32,819 nt of DNA from Dolichospermum circinale AWQC310F (GCF_000426925.1 NZ_KE384664.1:88208-121026), one strand, 5' to 3'. Positions 9,393 through 17,009 are shown, counted from the stretch's first letter. A program made the numbers and translations. Notes: generated by a model from the sequence alone, not told the origin.

Positions 9393-9421
9393 TTGTAAAA
9401 TTCGCCCAAACCCGCTATACT
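9393..9421 (+). promoter_or_regulatory. Sigma70-type promoter of yefM-yoeB
   Basis: TTGTAA at 9393-9398 and TATACT at 9416-9421 are separated by exactly 17 bases, a near-consensus promoter. Transcription would begin around 9428, inside the operator described next, leaving a leader of about 25 bases before the yefM ATG. Confidence 0.65.
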
Positions 9422-9439
9422 TGTACAATAAACAGTACA
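9422..9439 (+). promoter_or_regulatory. Putative YefM-YoeB operator (paired TGTACA boxes)
   Basis: A perfect TGTACA hexamer at 9422-9427 and a one-mismatch AGTACA at 9434-9439 lie with centres 12 bp apart, directly after the -10 box. In E. coli the YefM-YoeB operator is built of two palindromes with TGTACA cores about one helical turn apart, so this placement fits autorepression by the antitoxin-toxin complex. Confidence 0.65.
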
Positions 9440-9451
9440 GGTTCTCCGCCC

Positions 9452-9706
9452 ATGAAAATTATCTCTTTTAGCGAGGCCAGAAATAGTCTGAAAACGGTTT
9501 TAGACCAGGTGACGGAAGATGCAGACTATACAATTATCACTAGACGGGATGCTGATGATACGGTGGTGATGTCCCTAGAGTTTTTTAATAGTCTCATGGA
9601 GACTGTGCATTTATTGAAGTCTCCGGCAAATGCAGCCCATTTAGAACGTTCCATTGCTCAATTTAAGCAGGGGAAAGTGGTGCAGCGAGATTTGTTAAAT
9701 GAGTAG
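9452..9706 (+). CDS. yefM: Antitoxin YefM, Phd/YefM family
   Basis: An 84-residue Phd/YefM antitoxin. The N-terminal DNA-binding domain shows MKIISFSEARNSLKTVLDQV and the strand YTIITRRDADDTVVMSLEFFNSLMET; the C-terminal third, ending QFKQGKVVQRDLLNE, is the toxin-neutralising tail with the usual short acidic end. It should bind and inhibit YoeB and repress its own promoter through the TGTACA boxes upstream. The stop overlaps the yoeB start by eight bases. There is no strong Shine-Dalgarno; the leader is short. Confidence 0.93.
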   Translation: MKIISFSEARNSLKTVLDQVTEDADYTIITRRDADDTVVMSLEFFNSLMETVHLLKSPANAAHLERSIAQFKQGKVVQRDLLNE

Positions 9707-9959
9707 AATGTTGGCTTGGACTGATGAGGCTTGGGGTAATTATCTTTACTGGCAAGGGCAAGATCAAAAGACCCTCAAAAGAATCAATAAATTGATTGAA
9801 GAGACGATGCGGATGCCTTTTGAGGGTATTGGTAAACCAGATCCTCTCAAGGAAAATTTAGCCGGATTTTGGTCACGTCGAATTGATGATACAAACCGTT
9901 TGGTTTATGCTGTTGATGATGTCTATGTAACTATTATTTCTTGCCGATATCATTATTAA
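9699..9959 (+). CDS. yoeB: Toxin YoeB, RelE/YoeB-type mRNA interferase
   Basis: An 86-residue ribosome-dependent mRNA endonuclease. The signature AGFWSRRIDDTNRLVYAV and C-terminal SCRYHY are intact, giving Arg67 and the terminal His85-Tyr86 that correspond to E. coli Arg65, His83 and Tyr84. The position of the E. coli general base Glu46 (KPEP) is Asp48 here (KPDP). YoeB cuts mRNA in the ribosomal A site when freed from YefM. The gene overlaps yefM by eight bases and is presumably cotranscribed. An in-frame ATG at 9708 would also give a near-complete protein. Confidence 0.93.
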   Translation: MSRMLAWTDEAWGNYLYWQGQDQKTLKRINKLIEETMRMPFEGIGKPDPLKENLAGFWSRRIDDTNRLVYAVDDVYVTIISCRYHY

Positions 9960-9970
9960 TTTTGCACTCA

Positions 9971-9993
9971 GTAGGTTGGCGTGAAAAATTGTC
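9971..9993 (+). repeat. Dispersed repeat, copy 1 (GTAGGTTGGCGTGAAAAATT core)
   Basis: This 23-bp sequence recurs at 31949-31971 on the same strand with a single mismatch (22 of 23). It lies between the yoeB stop and the tmk start. Its meaning is unclear; it is probably a fragment of a dispersed element. Confidence 0.6.
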
Positions 9994-10015
9994 GTTATTT
10001 ACAAAATTTAACAAC

Positions 10016-10642
10016 ATGAATGGTAAATTAATTGTCTTTGAAGGGGTAGAAGGTTGTGGTAAAACTACTCAGATGCACCTTTGTTCTCAGTGGCTAGAAA
10101 GTTTAAATATGTCAGTGGTGCTGACTCGTGAACCGGGAGGAACGGAGCTAGGGAAGGATTTACGGGGGTTATTATTGTCAAAGTCAGCGAATAAGCCGAT
10201 AAGTGAGATTACGGAACTTTTGTTGTATGCTGCTGATAGGGCGCAACATATTGAAGAAGAATTAAAACCGAATTTAGCTATGGGAAAATATATTTTATGC
10301 GATCGCTATACTGATTCTACCATTGCTTATCAAGGTTATGGCAGGGGTTTAGATATGAGTCTAATTAATAATCTCAATCAGATTGCTACTGGAGGTTTAA
10401 CAAGTGATATAACTATTTGGTTGGACGTAGATGTGGAGGTGGGTTTATCGCGCAAACGTGGACAAGCTACATTAGATCGCATTGAACAGGAAACAATTGC
10501 TTTTCATCGTCGAGTACAAAGAGGATATACGTATTTATATGTATCCTATCCATCCCGAATTGTGCGAGTAGATGGCAGTGACAGTCAAGAAACTGTGCAG
10601 CAAAATATACAAAAGATTTTACAGAAACGCCTGTTTTCATAA
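10016..10642 (+). CDS. tmk: Thymidylate kinase
   Basis: A 208-residue dTMP kinase that makes dTDP for DNA synthesis. It has the P-loop FEGVEGCGKTTQ at residues 8-19, the dTMP-binding TREPGGTELG, the DRY motif in CDRYTDSTIAYQG, and an LID-like RKRGQATLDRIE segment. The ATG at 10016 yields the standard N-terminus MNGKLIVFEG; an upstream in-frame start at 9941 would overlap yoeB and add 25 unrelated residues. holB follows after two bases, so the pair is one operon, a common arrangement. A dispersed repeat lies just upstream of the start. Confidence 0.96.
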   Translation: MNGKLIVFEGVEGCGKTTQMHLCSQWLESLNMSVVLTREPGGTELGKDLRGLLLSKSANKPISEITELLLYAADRAQHIEEELKPNLAMGKYILCDRYTDSTIAYQGYGRGLDMSLINNLNQIATGGLTSDITIWLDVDVEVGLSRKRGQATLDRIEQETIAFHRRVQRGYTYLYVSYPSRIVRVDGSDSQETVQQNIQKILQKRLFS

Positions 10643-10644
10643 TT

Positions 10645-11589
10645 ATGTTTTCGTCATTAATCGGACAACAACAAGCAGTAGAATTACTAACCCAGTCCGT
10701 TAAACAGAACCGAGTTGCACCTGCTTATATGTTTGTAGGTGCTGATGGTGTGGGTAGAAGTTTAGCAGCACTGTGTTTTATAGAATTACTTTTTTCTAGT
10801 TTTGTAAAACCTGATCAAATTCCGATTTTACAACATCGAATTAAACAAAGAAATCATCCAGCTTTATTGTGGGTAGAACCAACTTATCAATATCAAGGAC
10901 AAAGATTTACTCCACTCGAAGCAGCACAAAAAGGAGTTAAACGCAAAGCACCACCAATAATTCGGTTAGAACAAATTCGAGAAATTACCCAATTTCTGGC
11001 TCGTCCACCATTGGAATCAGCGAGAAATGTGATAGTATTAGAACAAGCAGAAACCATGGCAGAATCTGCGGCAAATGCGTTATTAAAAACTTTAGAAGAA
11101 CCGGGAAAAGCGACATTAATTTTAATTGCACCTTCCCCGGAATCTGTGTTACCAACTTTAGTATCTCGTTGTCAGAAAATTCCTTTTTATCGTTTAGATA
11201 ATGCTGCTATGAAGCAGGTATTGACGCAAACAGGAAATACAGAGATTTTGCAACATCCAGAAGTTTTAAATATAGCCGCAGGTAGTCCAGGAAATGCGAT
11301 TTCATCTTACCAACAATTGCAAAATATTCCTAGCGAATTTATGGAACAGGTGAAAAAAAGACCAACATCTTATCGTCACGCTTTAGAATTAGGGAAGAAA
11401 ATTGATAAAGAATTAGATACAGAAGCACAATTATGGTTAATTGATTATTTACAACAATATTATTGGCAACAAATATATGAACCAAAAATTATTCAACAGT
11501 TAGAAAAAACTCGGAAACATTTACTTTGTTATGCTCAACCTCGTTTGGTTTGGGAATGTACATTTTTAGCTTTATTTCAAATATCCTAA
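10645..11589 (+). CDS. holB: DNA polymerase III delta' subunit
   Basis: A 314-residue clamp-loader subunit. It has the N-terminal LIGQQQAVELLTQSV, a degenerate P-loop GADGVGRS (Lys replaced by Arg, consistent with a non-hydrolysing delta'), the Walker-B region NVIVLEQAETM followed by ALLKTLEEPG, and the SRC motif in LVSRCQKIPF. The cysteine-rich zinc module found in many DnaX/HolB proteins is not visible. It loads the beta clamp together with DnaX and delta. The gene begins two bases after tmk. A scrambled 60-bp copy of parts of this gene lies at 14606-14665. Confidence 0.93.
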   Translation: MFSSLIGQQQAVELLTQSVKQNRVAPAYMFVGADGVGRSLAALCFIELLFSSFVKPDQIPILQHRIKQRNHPALLWVEPTYQYQGQRFTPLEAAQKGVKRKAPPIIRLEQIREITQFLARPPLESARNVIVLEQAETMAESAANALLKTLEEPGKATLILIAPSPESVLPTLVSRCQKIPFYRLDNAAMKQVLTQTGNTEILQHPEVLNIAAGSPGNAISSYQQLQNIPSEFMEQVKKRPTSYRHALELGKKIDKELDTEAQLWLIDYLQQYYWQQIYEPKIIQQLEKTRKHLLCYAQPRLVWECTFLALFQIS

Positions 11590-11660
11590 ATTATATAATC
11601 TCCAGACCACTAAAGCAAAGTTTATAGTCTATGAAAATGATGAAACTTTAACCAAAAATA

Positions 11661-13205
11661 CTACTTCAAAAGTCGGTATACTACCCATCCTAAACCTAAA
11701 CTAATATTGGAAATACCAGCTAAAATTACAAAAGTATGTAATTCGTTAAAAAATTCCTCTAATTTATCTTCATAACTCCCCGCTACAAGTACAGCAACCA
11801 CCACAGCAACCACCACAGCAACCACTATAGCTATCACTACAGCCCAACGAATAGAGACTAGTACAGCCACAGCCACTAACGCATATACTGGCCAAGCCCT
11901 AGATAAAACAGACCAAAGTTTAGTCACAACTCCGACAACAGCCCTAGCCGCAGGTGCAGCTTCCAGTATAGCTCTTACTAAAGGTACAGCCCCCCCTACT
12001 ATCCACGCGGCTAACCACCAAGCTACAGCCATAGCCCCCACTATAACCATAGCCACAATCCAAAATTGACTATAAGTAGCTGCTAAGTAATAGCCTATTA
12101 ATCCATAAAATAGTAAATAACTGACTAAGAAAATCCAAAAAGTATTTTCAATTGGTTTATTGGCAGGAACTTGTTTAGGTAAATTAATTACATCATCTAT
12201 AACTTCTTGTTCATAACTGTCTTCAACTAAAAATGGAACTGTTACTGTTGGATTTTCTTCTTTTACATTAACAATGTTTGGTTCTACATTAATATTGTTT
12301 TTTTCTACATTATTAATGTTTTTTAATTCAGAAACAATTATTATTTCTGGATTAACACTGTTTTGTTCTGCATTTTGAGTTGAAAAATTGTAATTTAACA
12401 TTTTTAGCCATACTTGCATTGATTCTGGTCTATTTTTTGCTTCTAATGCCATACCTTTAAGAATTGCTTGGTTTAATTCGTTGCTGATAGTGACAATAAT
12501 TTCCTGTGGTGCAATTAATAACTCATCATCAAGTTTACGAGCTAAAGAATTTATCGGGCTTTGACCAGTTACTCCATAATAAAGACTAGCAGCTAAACAG
12601 TAAATATCTACTCGTGGATCTCTACTTCCTTTATATCTCTGTTCATAAGGAGCAAATCTTTCATGGGCTGATTTATCTGTTGAACTCTGAGTTGCAGGAA
12701 TTATTTGTTTAGCAATGCCAAAATCAATTAAAACTGCTTTACCATTATCTTTGATCATAATATTTCCAGGGTGAGCATCTCTATGCACTAAACCCGCTTC
12801 ATGTATCATCATTAAAGCTGCGCCAATTTGGCAAATATAAGTTATGATTTCTGCTTCTGGTAATGCTCCTTTACGCTTAACTATTTGAAACAAATTTTCT
12901 CCTGATATAAATTCCATAACTAGACAATAAATATTACTTTCCTGAAATAATTCAATTATTCCAACAATATGAGGATGAGGATCTTTAGACAAACGTGCTA
13001 ATAGTTGTCCTTCTGCAATAAATTTTTCTATATATTTGTCATACTCTGGATCGTTTTGCAAATATTTATTAGGTGTTTTAATGACAACTGATCGATTTAA
13101 ATTAACTTGTAATGCTTGGTAAGTAATTCCAAATCCTCCTTGTCCAAGAATTTGCTGAATTACATATTTACCATTTTGTAATTTTTTTCCTACTGTCCAA
13201 GTCAT
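11661..13205 (-). CDS. Serine/threonine protein kinase with multi-pass C-terminus
   Basis: A 514-residue Hanks-type kinase. The glycine loop GQGGFGITY is at 21-29, the ATP lysine Lys43 is in VVIKTP, the catalytic loop HRDAHPGN at 141-148 and DFG at 161-163. His replaces the usual catalytic-loop Lys, a variant seen in other cyanobacterial kinases. The kinase domain ends near residue 270. A low-complexity Asn/Val-rich linker follows, and from about residue 355 the chain is largely hydrophobic with several membrane segments, including an Ala/Val-only stretch coded by a 12-bp tandem repeat. The kinase would face the cytoplasm. The ATG follows an AGAGG site. It lies downstream of a paralogous kinase on the same strand, about 210 bp apart. 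Targets are unknown. Confidence 0.92.
   Translation of the reverse strand: MTWTVGKKLQNGKYVIQQILGQGGFGITYQALQVNLNRSVVIKTPNKYLQNDPEYDKYIEKFIAEGQLLARLSKDPHPHIVGIIELFQESNIYCLVMEFISGENLFQIVKRKGALPEAEIITYICQIGAALMMIHEAGLVHRDAHPGNIMIKDNGKAVLIDFGIAKQIIPATQSSTDKSAHERFAPYEQRYKGSRDPRVDIYCLAASLYYGVTGQSPINSLARKLDDELLIAPQEIIVTISNELNQAILKGMALEAKNRPESMQVWLKMLNYNFSTQNAEQNSVNPEIIIVSELKNINNVEKNNINVEPNIVNVKEENPTVTVPFLVEDSYEQEVIDDVINLPKQVPANKPIENTFWIFLVSYLLFYGLIGYYLAATYSQFWIVAMVIVGAMAVAWWLAAWIVGGAVPLVRAILEAAPAARAVVGVVTKLWSVLSRAWPVYALVAVAVLVSIRWAVVIAIVVAVVVAVVVAVLVAGSYEDKLEEFFNELHTFVILAGISNISLGLGWVVYRLLK
11791..11826 (-). repeat. 12-bp tandem repeat inside the kinase membrane region
   Basis: Three consecutive copies of ACAGCAACCACC (the last ends in T) at 11791-11802, 11803-11814 and 11815-11826, with more degenerate units on both sides. 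On the coding strand they give an alternating Val/Ala hydrophobic segment, so copy-number change in steps of 12 bp would lengthen or shorten a membrane helix without a frameshift. Confidence 0.85.
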
Positions 13206-13417
13206 AAATACCTCTGATTTTGAATATTTATTTTCACACTACTATCTAAAAGTTTTAATCTAAAAATCTAAATTAATACTAATTTTTAGTAGCAACTTAC
13301 AGCAATTCTTATTTAAGTAAAATACAAAAAAGAATTAAACGCAGATAAACGCAGATGAACACAGATAACTTTGTATTTTATTAAATTAAAAAAAGCTATT
13401 TTTTTATTAAAAACTGT

Positions 13418-14464
13418 TTATTTTTTGGTAGAAGTAGGATTGGAAGGTGGCGTTGTTTTATCGTTCCAACTAGCTATACCTTGAAGTAAACCCCCAAAAG
13501 CTGCAATTGCAGTTATAACTAATGTTAAAATCTGCATTCTTTTATCCCAATTTACAGAAGGTTTGTTTTCCCTTCCGTTATTAGTGTGACTTGCTGCATT
13601 AGTATTTTGACCTTCTGCATTGGCATTTTGACTTTCTGCATTGGTATTGTAAGAATTGCTATTTAATAGTTTTAGCCATAATTCTATTGATTCTGGTCTG
13701 TTTTTGGCTTCTAATTCCATTCCTTTAAGAATTGCTAGATTTAATTCATTGCTGATACCAGAAATAAGCTCTTGCGGTGGTATTAAACGCTTATTGTCAA
13801 TTTTACGTTTTAAAGCAGTTTCAGGAAGTTGACCAGTTATAGCATAATAAAAAGTTGCAGCTAAGGAATAAATATCACTGGCTGCGGTTGGTTTAGTATT
13901 TCTAGTGCAAAGTTCAAGAGATGCAAAACTTTCGTCACTTTCTTTAACTCGTCGCGTCGTTAATTCATGATCAAAATCTAAAACTAAATCAAAATCAATT
14001 AATACAGCTTCAGATTTTCCCGCACGTAAAATAATATTTTCTGGCTGTACATCTCCATGAATTAGATTATGTTGATGTACAATTGTTAAAGCCGCGCCAA
14101 TTTGTTGAATATAAATTAATGCTTGTTCTGGAGAAATTTTTCCTAGTTTATCTAAAGTTTCTCCTGGAATATATTCAATTACTAAACATGAATAACCTGC
14201 TTCTTTAAAAGCTTCGTAAAATTTGACAATATGTTCATGTTGACAACGGATAAGTTTTACCGCTTCTTTCATAAACATAGTTTCTAAGCGTTCCTTATCT
14301 GATTCACTAAGAGATGTAAGTGAATTAACATCTAAAGTTTTTAGCAGCAGAAGATCATCCTGTCTATTTTTAGCAATATAATTAACGCCAAAACGTCCTG
14401 TTTTTAGCTCTCTCTCAATGGTATATCTTCCATTTTGTAATTGATCACCTCGGACCCAAGCCAT
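13418..14464 (-). CDS. Atypical serine/threonine kinase (possible pseudokinase), membrane-anchored
   Basis: A 348-residue paralogue of the downstream kinase; both share the N-terminal style (MAWVRGDQLQNGRYTIEREL) and the ITGQ-P and NLAILKGMELEAKNRPES blocks. Lys42 (LLKTLDV) and an alpha-C Glu are kept, but the catalytic loop reads HGDVQPEN at 136-143 (Arg to Gly, Lys to Gln) and DFG is DFD at 157-159. The catalytic Asp138 and the metal-binding Asp157 remain, so weak activity is possible. A linker with seven-residue Asn-rich repeats (13594-13656) leads to a single membrane helix near residues 308-330 and a short tail. The ATG follows GGAG. It may act with its partner kinase as a regulatory subunit; that is inference. 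Confidence 0.87.
   Translation of the reverse strand: MAWVRGDQLQNGRYTIERELKTGRFGVNYIAKNRQDDLLLLKTLDVNSLTSLSESDKERLETMFMKEAVKLIRCQHEHIVKFYEAFKEAGYSCLVIEYIPGETLDKLGKISPEQALIYIQQIGAALTIVHQHNLIHGDVQPENIILRAGKSEAVLIDFDLVLDFDHELTTRRVKESDESFASLELCTRNTKPTAASDIYSLAATFYYAITGQLPETALKRKIDNKRLIPPQELISGISNELNLAILKGMELEAKNRPESIELWLKLLNSNSYNTNAESQNANAEGQNTNAASHTNNGRENKPSVNWDKRMQILTLVITAIAAFGGLLQGIASWNDKTTPPSNPTSTKK
13594..13656 (-). repeat. 21-bp tandem repeat coding an Asn-rich linker
   Basis: Three 21-bp units start CTGCATT at 13594, 13615 and 13636. They code for seven-residue repeats of the form N-A/T-N-A-E/A-x-Q/H in the linker between the kinase domain and the membrane helix of the atypical kinase. 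Confidence 0.75.
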
Positions 14465-14536
14465 TTTTTCTAACTCCTAAAATACTTTGATCAATTTTCA
14501 CATAAAAAACTCTTATAGTCACTACCTAATATCTGG

Positions 14537-14582
14537 GCGGTTAGAAACCGCGTCTACACAGGTAAAACCTGCCTACGCAGGT
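14537..14582. repeat. Compound palindromic repeat element
   Basis: GCGGTT-AGA-AACCGC at 14537-14551 is a perfect hairpin. It is followed by CAGGT-AAA-ACCTG (14559-14571), whose right arm also pairs with GCAGGT (ACCTGC-CTAC-GCAGGT, 14567-14582). Elements beginning with the GGTTAGAAACC unit are widespread intergenic repeats in Nostocales genomes, which I state from memory. Confidence 0.6.
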
Positions 14583-14605
14583 TAAAAATCCTTGGTTTTT
14601 CCATG

Positions 14606-14665
14606 ATTAAAAACTTTAGAAGAACCGGGAAGAAAGACCAACATCTTACCGTCATGCTTTAGAAT
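14606..14665 (+). pseudogene. Rearranged holB fragment
   Basis: Bases 14606-14631 are identical to 26 bases of holB (11082-11107, the region coding LKTLEEPG). Bases 14633-14665 match holB 11357-11389 with 31 of 33 identities. About 250 bp of holB is missing between them, and the join is out of frame relative to holB. This is a non-functional internal-deletion copy about 3 kb from the intact gene. Confidence 0.85.
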
Positions 14666-14999
14666 ACAGTAAATTGCTTTAAGTCTTACTTTACAGCAGT
14701 TTTCGGCGATTTAAACCAGACTTTGATTACCTTCTTCTTCCTTTGCGCCTTCCTTACTTTGCGCCTACCCTTCGGGATCTCTAAGAGAGATTGCGCGAAA
14801 CAAAAACCGTGGTTCATTTACCTGAAATTTGCTGTAAGTTCTTGTTTAAAATTAGACAAGATTGCAAAATTACTTTTATATGATAGTGAGGGTTTGGCAT
14901 TTTGGAACTAGCAAATTTAAATCATCTAGAATTCATTTCTTTAAAAAAGAGTAAACCTTGTCAAAACCACCGTCGGGAAACATCCCCAAACGCAAATAA

Positions 15000-15026
15000 A
15001 ATACCATGAATATTTTTCATGGTATT
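15000..15026 (-). terminator. Hairpin terminator of the flavoprotein-ferredoxin operon
   Basis: An 11-bp perfect stem, AATACCATGAA (15000-15010) with TTCATGGTATT (15016-15026), and a five-base loop. On the minus strand it lies about 45 bp after the ferredoxin stop and is followed by TTTATTTG, a moderately T-rich run, consistent with an intrinsic terminator. Confidence 0.6.
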
Positions 15027-15069
15027 ACAGGTGGTGAAATTCGTCACATAAACTTTGTCCGGTCGTTGT

Positions 15070-15399
15070 TCATCTGTTCATAAGTCTGAGTTGTCGAGTG
15101 GGATCTTTGTCAGTCCCCCCCATTTTGCCTCGATGCCAACCCATATTACGGGTGTAACTACCTAGCAGGTTTTGGGCAATTAACCGCTCTGATTCGACCT
15201 CATCATCCAGTTCGGCGTAGGGTGACACATAAAGAGCATCCACAGGACAGTACAGTTCGCATAGAAAACAAGTCTGACAATCTGACTTGCGAGCAATCAC
15301 AGCTAGTCCGTCGCTTCCAGAATCGAAGACATCCCGTGGACATACGTTCACACATATATCACAGCCAACACAGCGATCACTATCAACAATTTCAATCAT
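15070..15399 (-). CDS. Ferredoxin with two [4Fe-4S] motifs (AprB-like)
   Basis: A 109-residue ferredoxin. Cluster 1 uses Cys10, 13, 16 and 20 (CVGCDICVNVCP), and cluster 2 uses Cys41, 44, 47 and 51 (CQTCFLCELYCP). A tail of about 55 residues follows, ending in a basic segment (RNMGWHRGKMGG). Two clusters plus a long tail recall the beta subunit of adenylylsulfate reductase. Its ATG (15397-15399) shares one base with the flavoprotein stop (TAATG), so the two proteins are translationally coupled and very likely form one complex in which the ferredoxin passes electrons to or from FAD. An in-frame start at 15423 inside the flavoprotein gene was rejected as less family-like. Confidence 0.87.
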   Translation of the reverse strand: MIEIVDSDRCVGCDICVNVCPRDVFDSGSDGLAVIARKSDCQTCFLCELYCPVDALYVSPYAELDDEVESERLIAQNLLGSYTRNMGWHRGKMGGTDKDPTRQLRLMNR

Positions 15400-17009
15400 T
15401 ATGCTACCTCTACCTCTTGCCAATGTTTTTCTGCGGCCATAACTGCAACATCATCAAGCCCAAAAGTCAACAATCGTCGTGTTTGTGTATCATCTGTGGT
15501 TGTGAAATCTGTGCGTCGGTGCATTCCTCTACTTTCCTTCCGTGCATCCGCACTAGCCCATATCCAGCGAGCCGTAGCTGTCATTGCCGCGGCTTCCCGT
15601 GCGCGTAAAGCATTGCGACCTTCACCTACTAGATAATCACGGACATCTGCCCATACTGCATCTAAACGTTGACGCGACAATGCTATCCTGACTCCAGAAC
15701 GAAAGAAATTGACATCAAGGGGTAAGGTTTCAGCCTGAACGCCACTAATTACTTCTGAGATTAGCCTCTCTCTTTTAGGCTGTTTACGAGGACGCAGACC
15801 CGCTTCACCTAAACCATGAACTAAGCGCGTCTCTGCCTTGTCACCGAGAGAGGCTGCAAAACCTGCGGCTGCCCGTCCACTCCAGGTGCCGCTGGCGATC
15901 GCCCAAGACGCATTAGGACTTCCTCCCCCTGACACAGCCCCGACAATATTTTCACGGGAGGCTGCATCGCCGGCTGCATAAAGTCCCGGAACTGTTGTGG
16001 CGCAATCCTCGTTGATGATTTCCAGTCCACCTACCCCACGAACAGTACCTTCTGAGCGTAGGGTAACTGGAAAACGCTCTTTGAATGGATCTAATCCAAT
16101 TCTGTCAAATGGTAAAAAACAATTAGGCTGACCTTGACGCAACCAATCATGTTCCACAGAGTTACCACGATTCATCAGCGCGTAGACTTTTTGGCCATCA
16201 ATTAGTTGGCGGGCGATGCGTACAGAGCGGTCTTCCCCTGTTTCTGGTAAGGGAGAACCATCTTCTAGATAAAAACTGGCAAAGGAGAATGTCAGCCCCT
16301 TAGTCACGGAAGTATGAGCGGGTGATAAGCCATATTGGGAGGAAAACTCCATCCCAGATAGTCTTACACCTGCCTCCGCTGCCATGAGATAACCATCGCC
16401 AGTATTACCATCGCAACCTAGAGCGTGAGACAGAAAAGCACAGCCGCCAGTTGCCAAGACCACGGCGCCCGCCCTAACTTCCCAGAGATTCCCACTGCGG
16501 GGATGAATACCTGCTGCACCGGCGATCGCTCCATTTGATGCAAGTAGTTCCAGTGCGGGATGATGGTCAAGAATGCGTACTCCAGCAGCGATCGCTCTCC
16601 GTCGCATGAAACCCATGTAATCCGGTCCGCGTAAGTTAGCACGGTAGGAATTTCCCAAATCATCTAAAGGAAAGGGATAGCCACTATCACCTAATTTATC
16701 TAAACCTCTTTGCGCCTGCTCAATTACACGCTGCAACCAACGGCGATCTGCAAGTCCTGTTGAGCGCGACAACCGACGCTCAATTTCTCCATCACGTTGT
16801 CCACCTTTTGGAAGATACCATGCCCCAGTATTAGATGGGGCTGTTGCCCCTGAAGTACCGCAATACCCTTTATCAGCTAACACAACCCGAACTCCTTGTT
16901 CTGCTGCTGAAAGTGCTGCCCAAGTACCTGCTGGACCTCCACCCAGAACTAAAACGTCAGCGAAAATCACACTCTTTTCTGCCGACATCTGAAAAATTTT
17001 TGTATTCAT
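15399..17009 (-). CDS. FAD flavoprotein, AprA / fumarate-reductase family
   Basis: A FAD-dependent oxidoreductase of about 536 residues. It shows the N-terminal dinucleotide fold DVLVLGGGPAGTWAALSAA, the TSGATAPSNTGAW block, DGNTGDGYLMAAEAG with MEF, and the C-terminal FAD-contact GLYAAGDAASRENIVGA followed by SGGGSPNASWAIASG. The layout resembles adenylylsulfate reductase alpha rather than succinate dehydrogenase, yet cyanobacteria normally reduce sulfate by the PAPS route, so another substrate is likely. The start is uncertain: a TTG at 17075 overlaps the upstream gene as TTGA and adds 22 residues, ATG 17009 is used here, and ATG 16988 is also possible. Base composition is visibly richer in G+C than neighbours. 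It is coupled to the ferredoxin. Confidence 0.85.
   Translation of the reverse strand: MNTKIFQMSAEKSVIFADVLVLGGGPAGTWAALSAAEQGVRVVLADKGYCGTSGATAPSNTGAWYLPKGGQRDGEIERRLSRSTGLADRRWLQRVIEQAQRGLDKLGDSGYPFPLDDLGNSYRANLRGPDYMGFMRRRAIAAGVRILDHHPALELLASNGAIAGAAGIHPRSGNLWEVRAGAVVLATGGCAFLSHALGCDGNTGDGYLMAAEAGVRLSGMEFSSQYGLSPAHTSVTKGLTFSFASFYLEDGSPLPETGEDRSVRIARQLIDGQKVYALMNRGNSVEHDWLRQGQPNCFLPFDRIGLDPFKERFPVTLRSEGTVRGVGGLEIINEDCATTVPGLYAAGDAASRENIVGAVSGGGSPNASWAIASGTWSGRAAAGFAASLGDKAETRLVHGLGEAGLRPRKQPKRERLISEVISGVQAETLPLDVNFFRSGVRIALSRQRLDAVWADVRDYLVGEGRNALRAREAAAMTATARWIWASADARKESRGMHRRTDFTTTDDTQTRRLLTFGLDDVAVMAAEKHWQEVEVA

Larger units (their letters stand above)
14465..15069. other. Gene-free interval with repeats and gene debris
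   Basis: No credible gene is present; a 62-codon frame at 14723-14911 consists largely of repeat sequence. The interval holds a compound palindrome (14537-14582), a holB remnant (14606-14665), a C/T-rich CTTTGCGCC stretch near 14745-14770 resembling repeats at about 24815-24840 and 28820-28855, a small hairpin ATCTCT-AAG-AGAGAT near 14778, and a terminator-like hairpin at 15000-15026. Confidence 0.6.

Noticed and set aside
13335-13370. Short direct repeats of ACGCAGATAAACGCAGATGA type as a CRISPR-like array
   Set aside because: Units are under 15 bp, with no spacers and no cas genes; this is a familiar intergenic repeat style in cyanobacteria.
13388-13405. A7-GCTA-T7 symmetrical stretch between the two kinases as a terminator
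   Set aside because: An A/T-only stem in very AT-rich DNA is expected by chance and would be weak.
14723-14911. A 62-codon frame
   Set aside because: It is composed of intergenic repeat sequence (CTTTGCGCC units and a small hairpin), without a ribosome-binding site or protein-like composition.
15222-15608. A plus-strand frame across the ferredoxin and flavoprotein genes
   Set aside because: Antisense to two genes with clear cofactor motifs.
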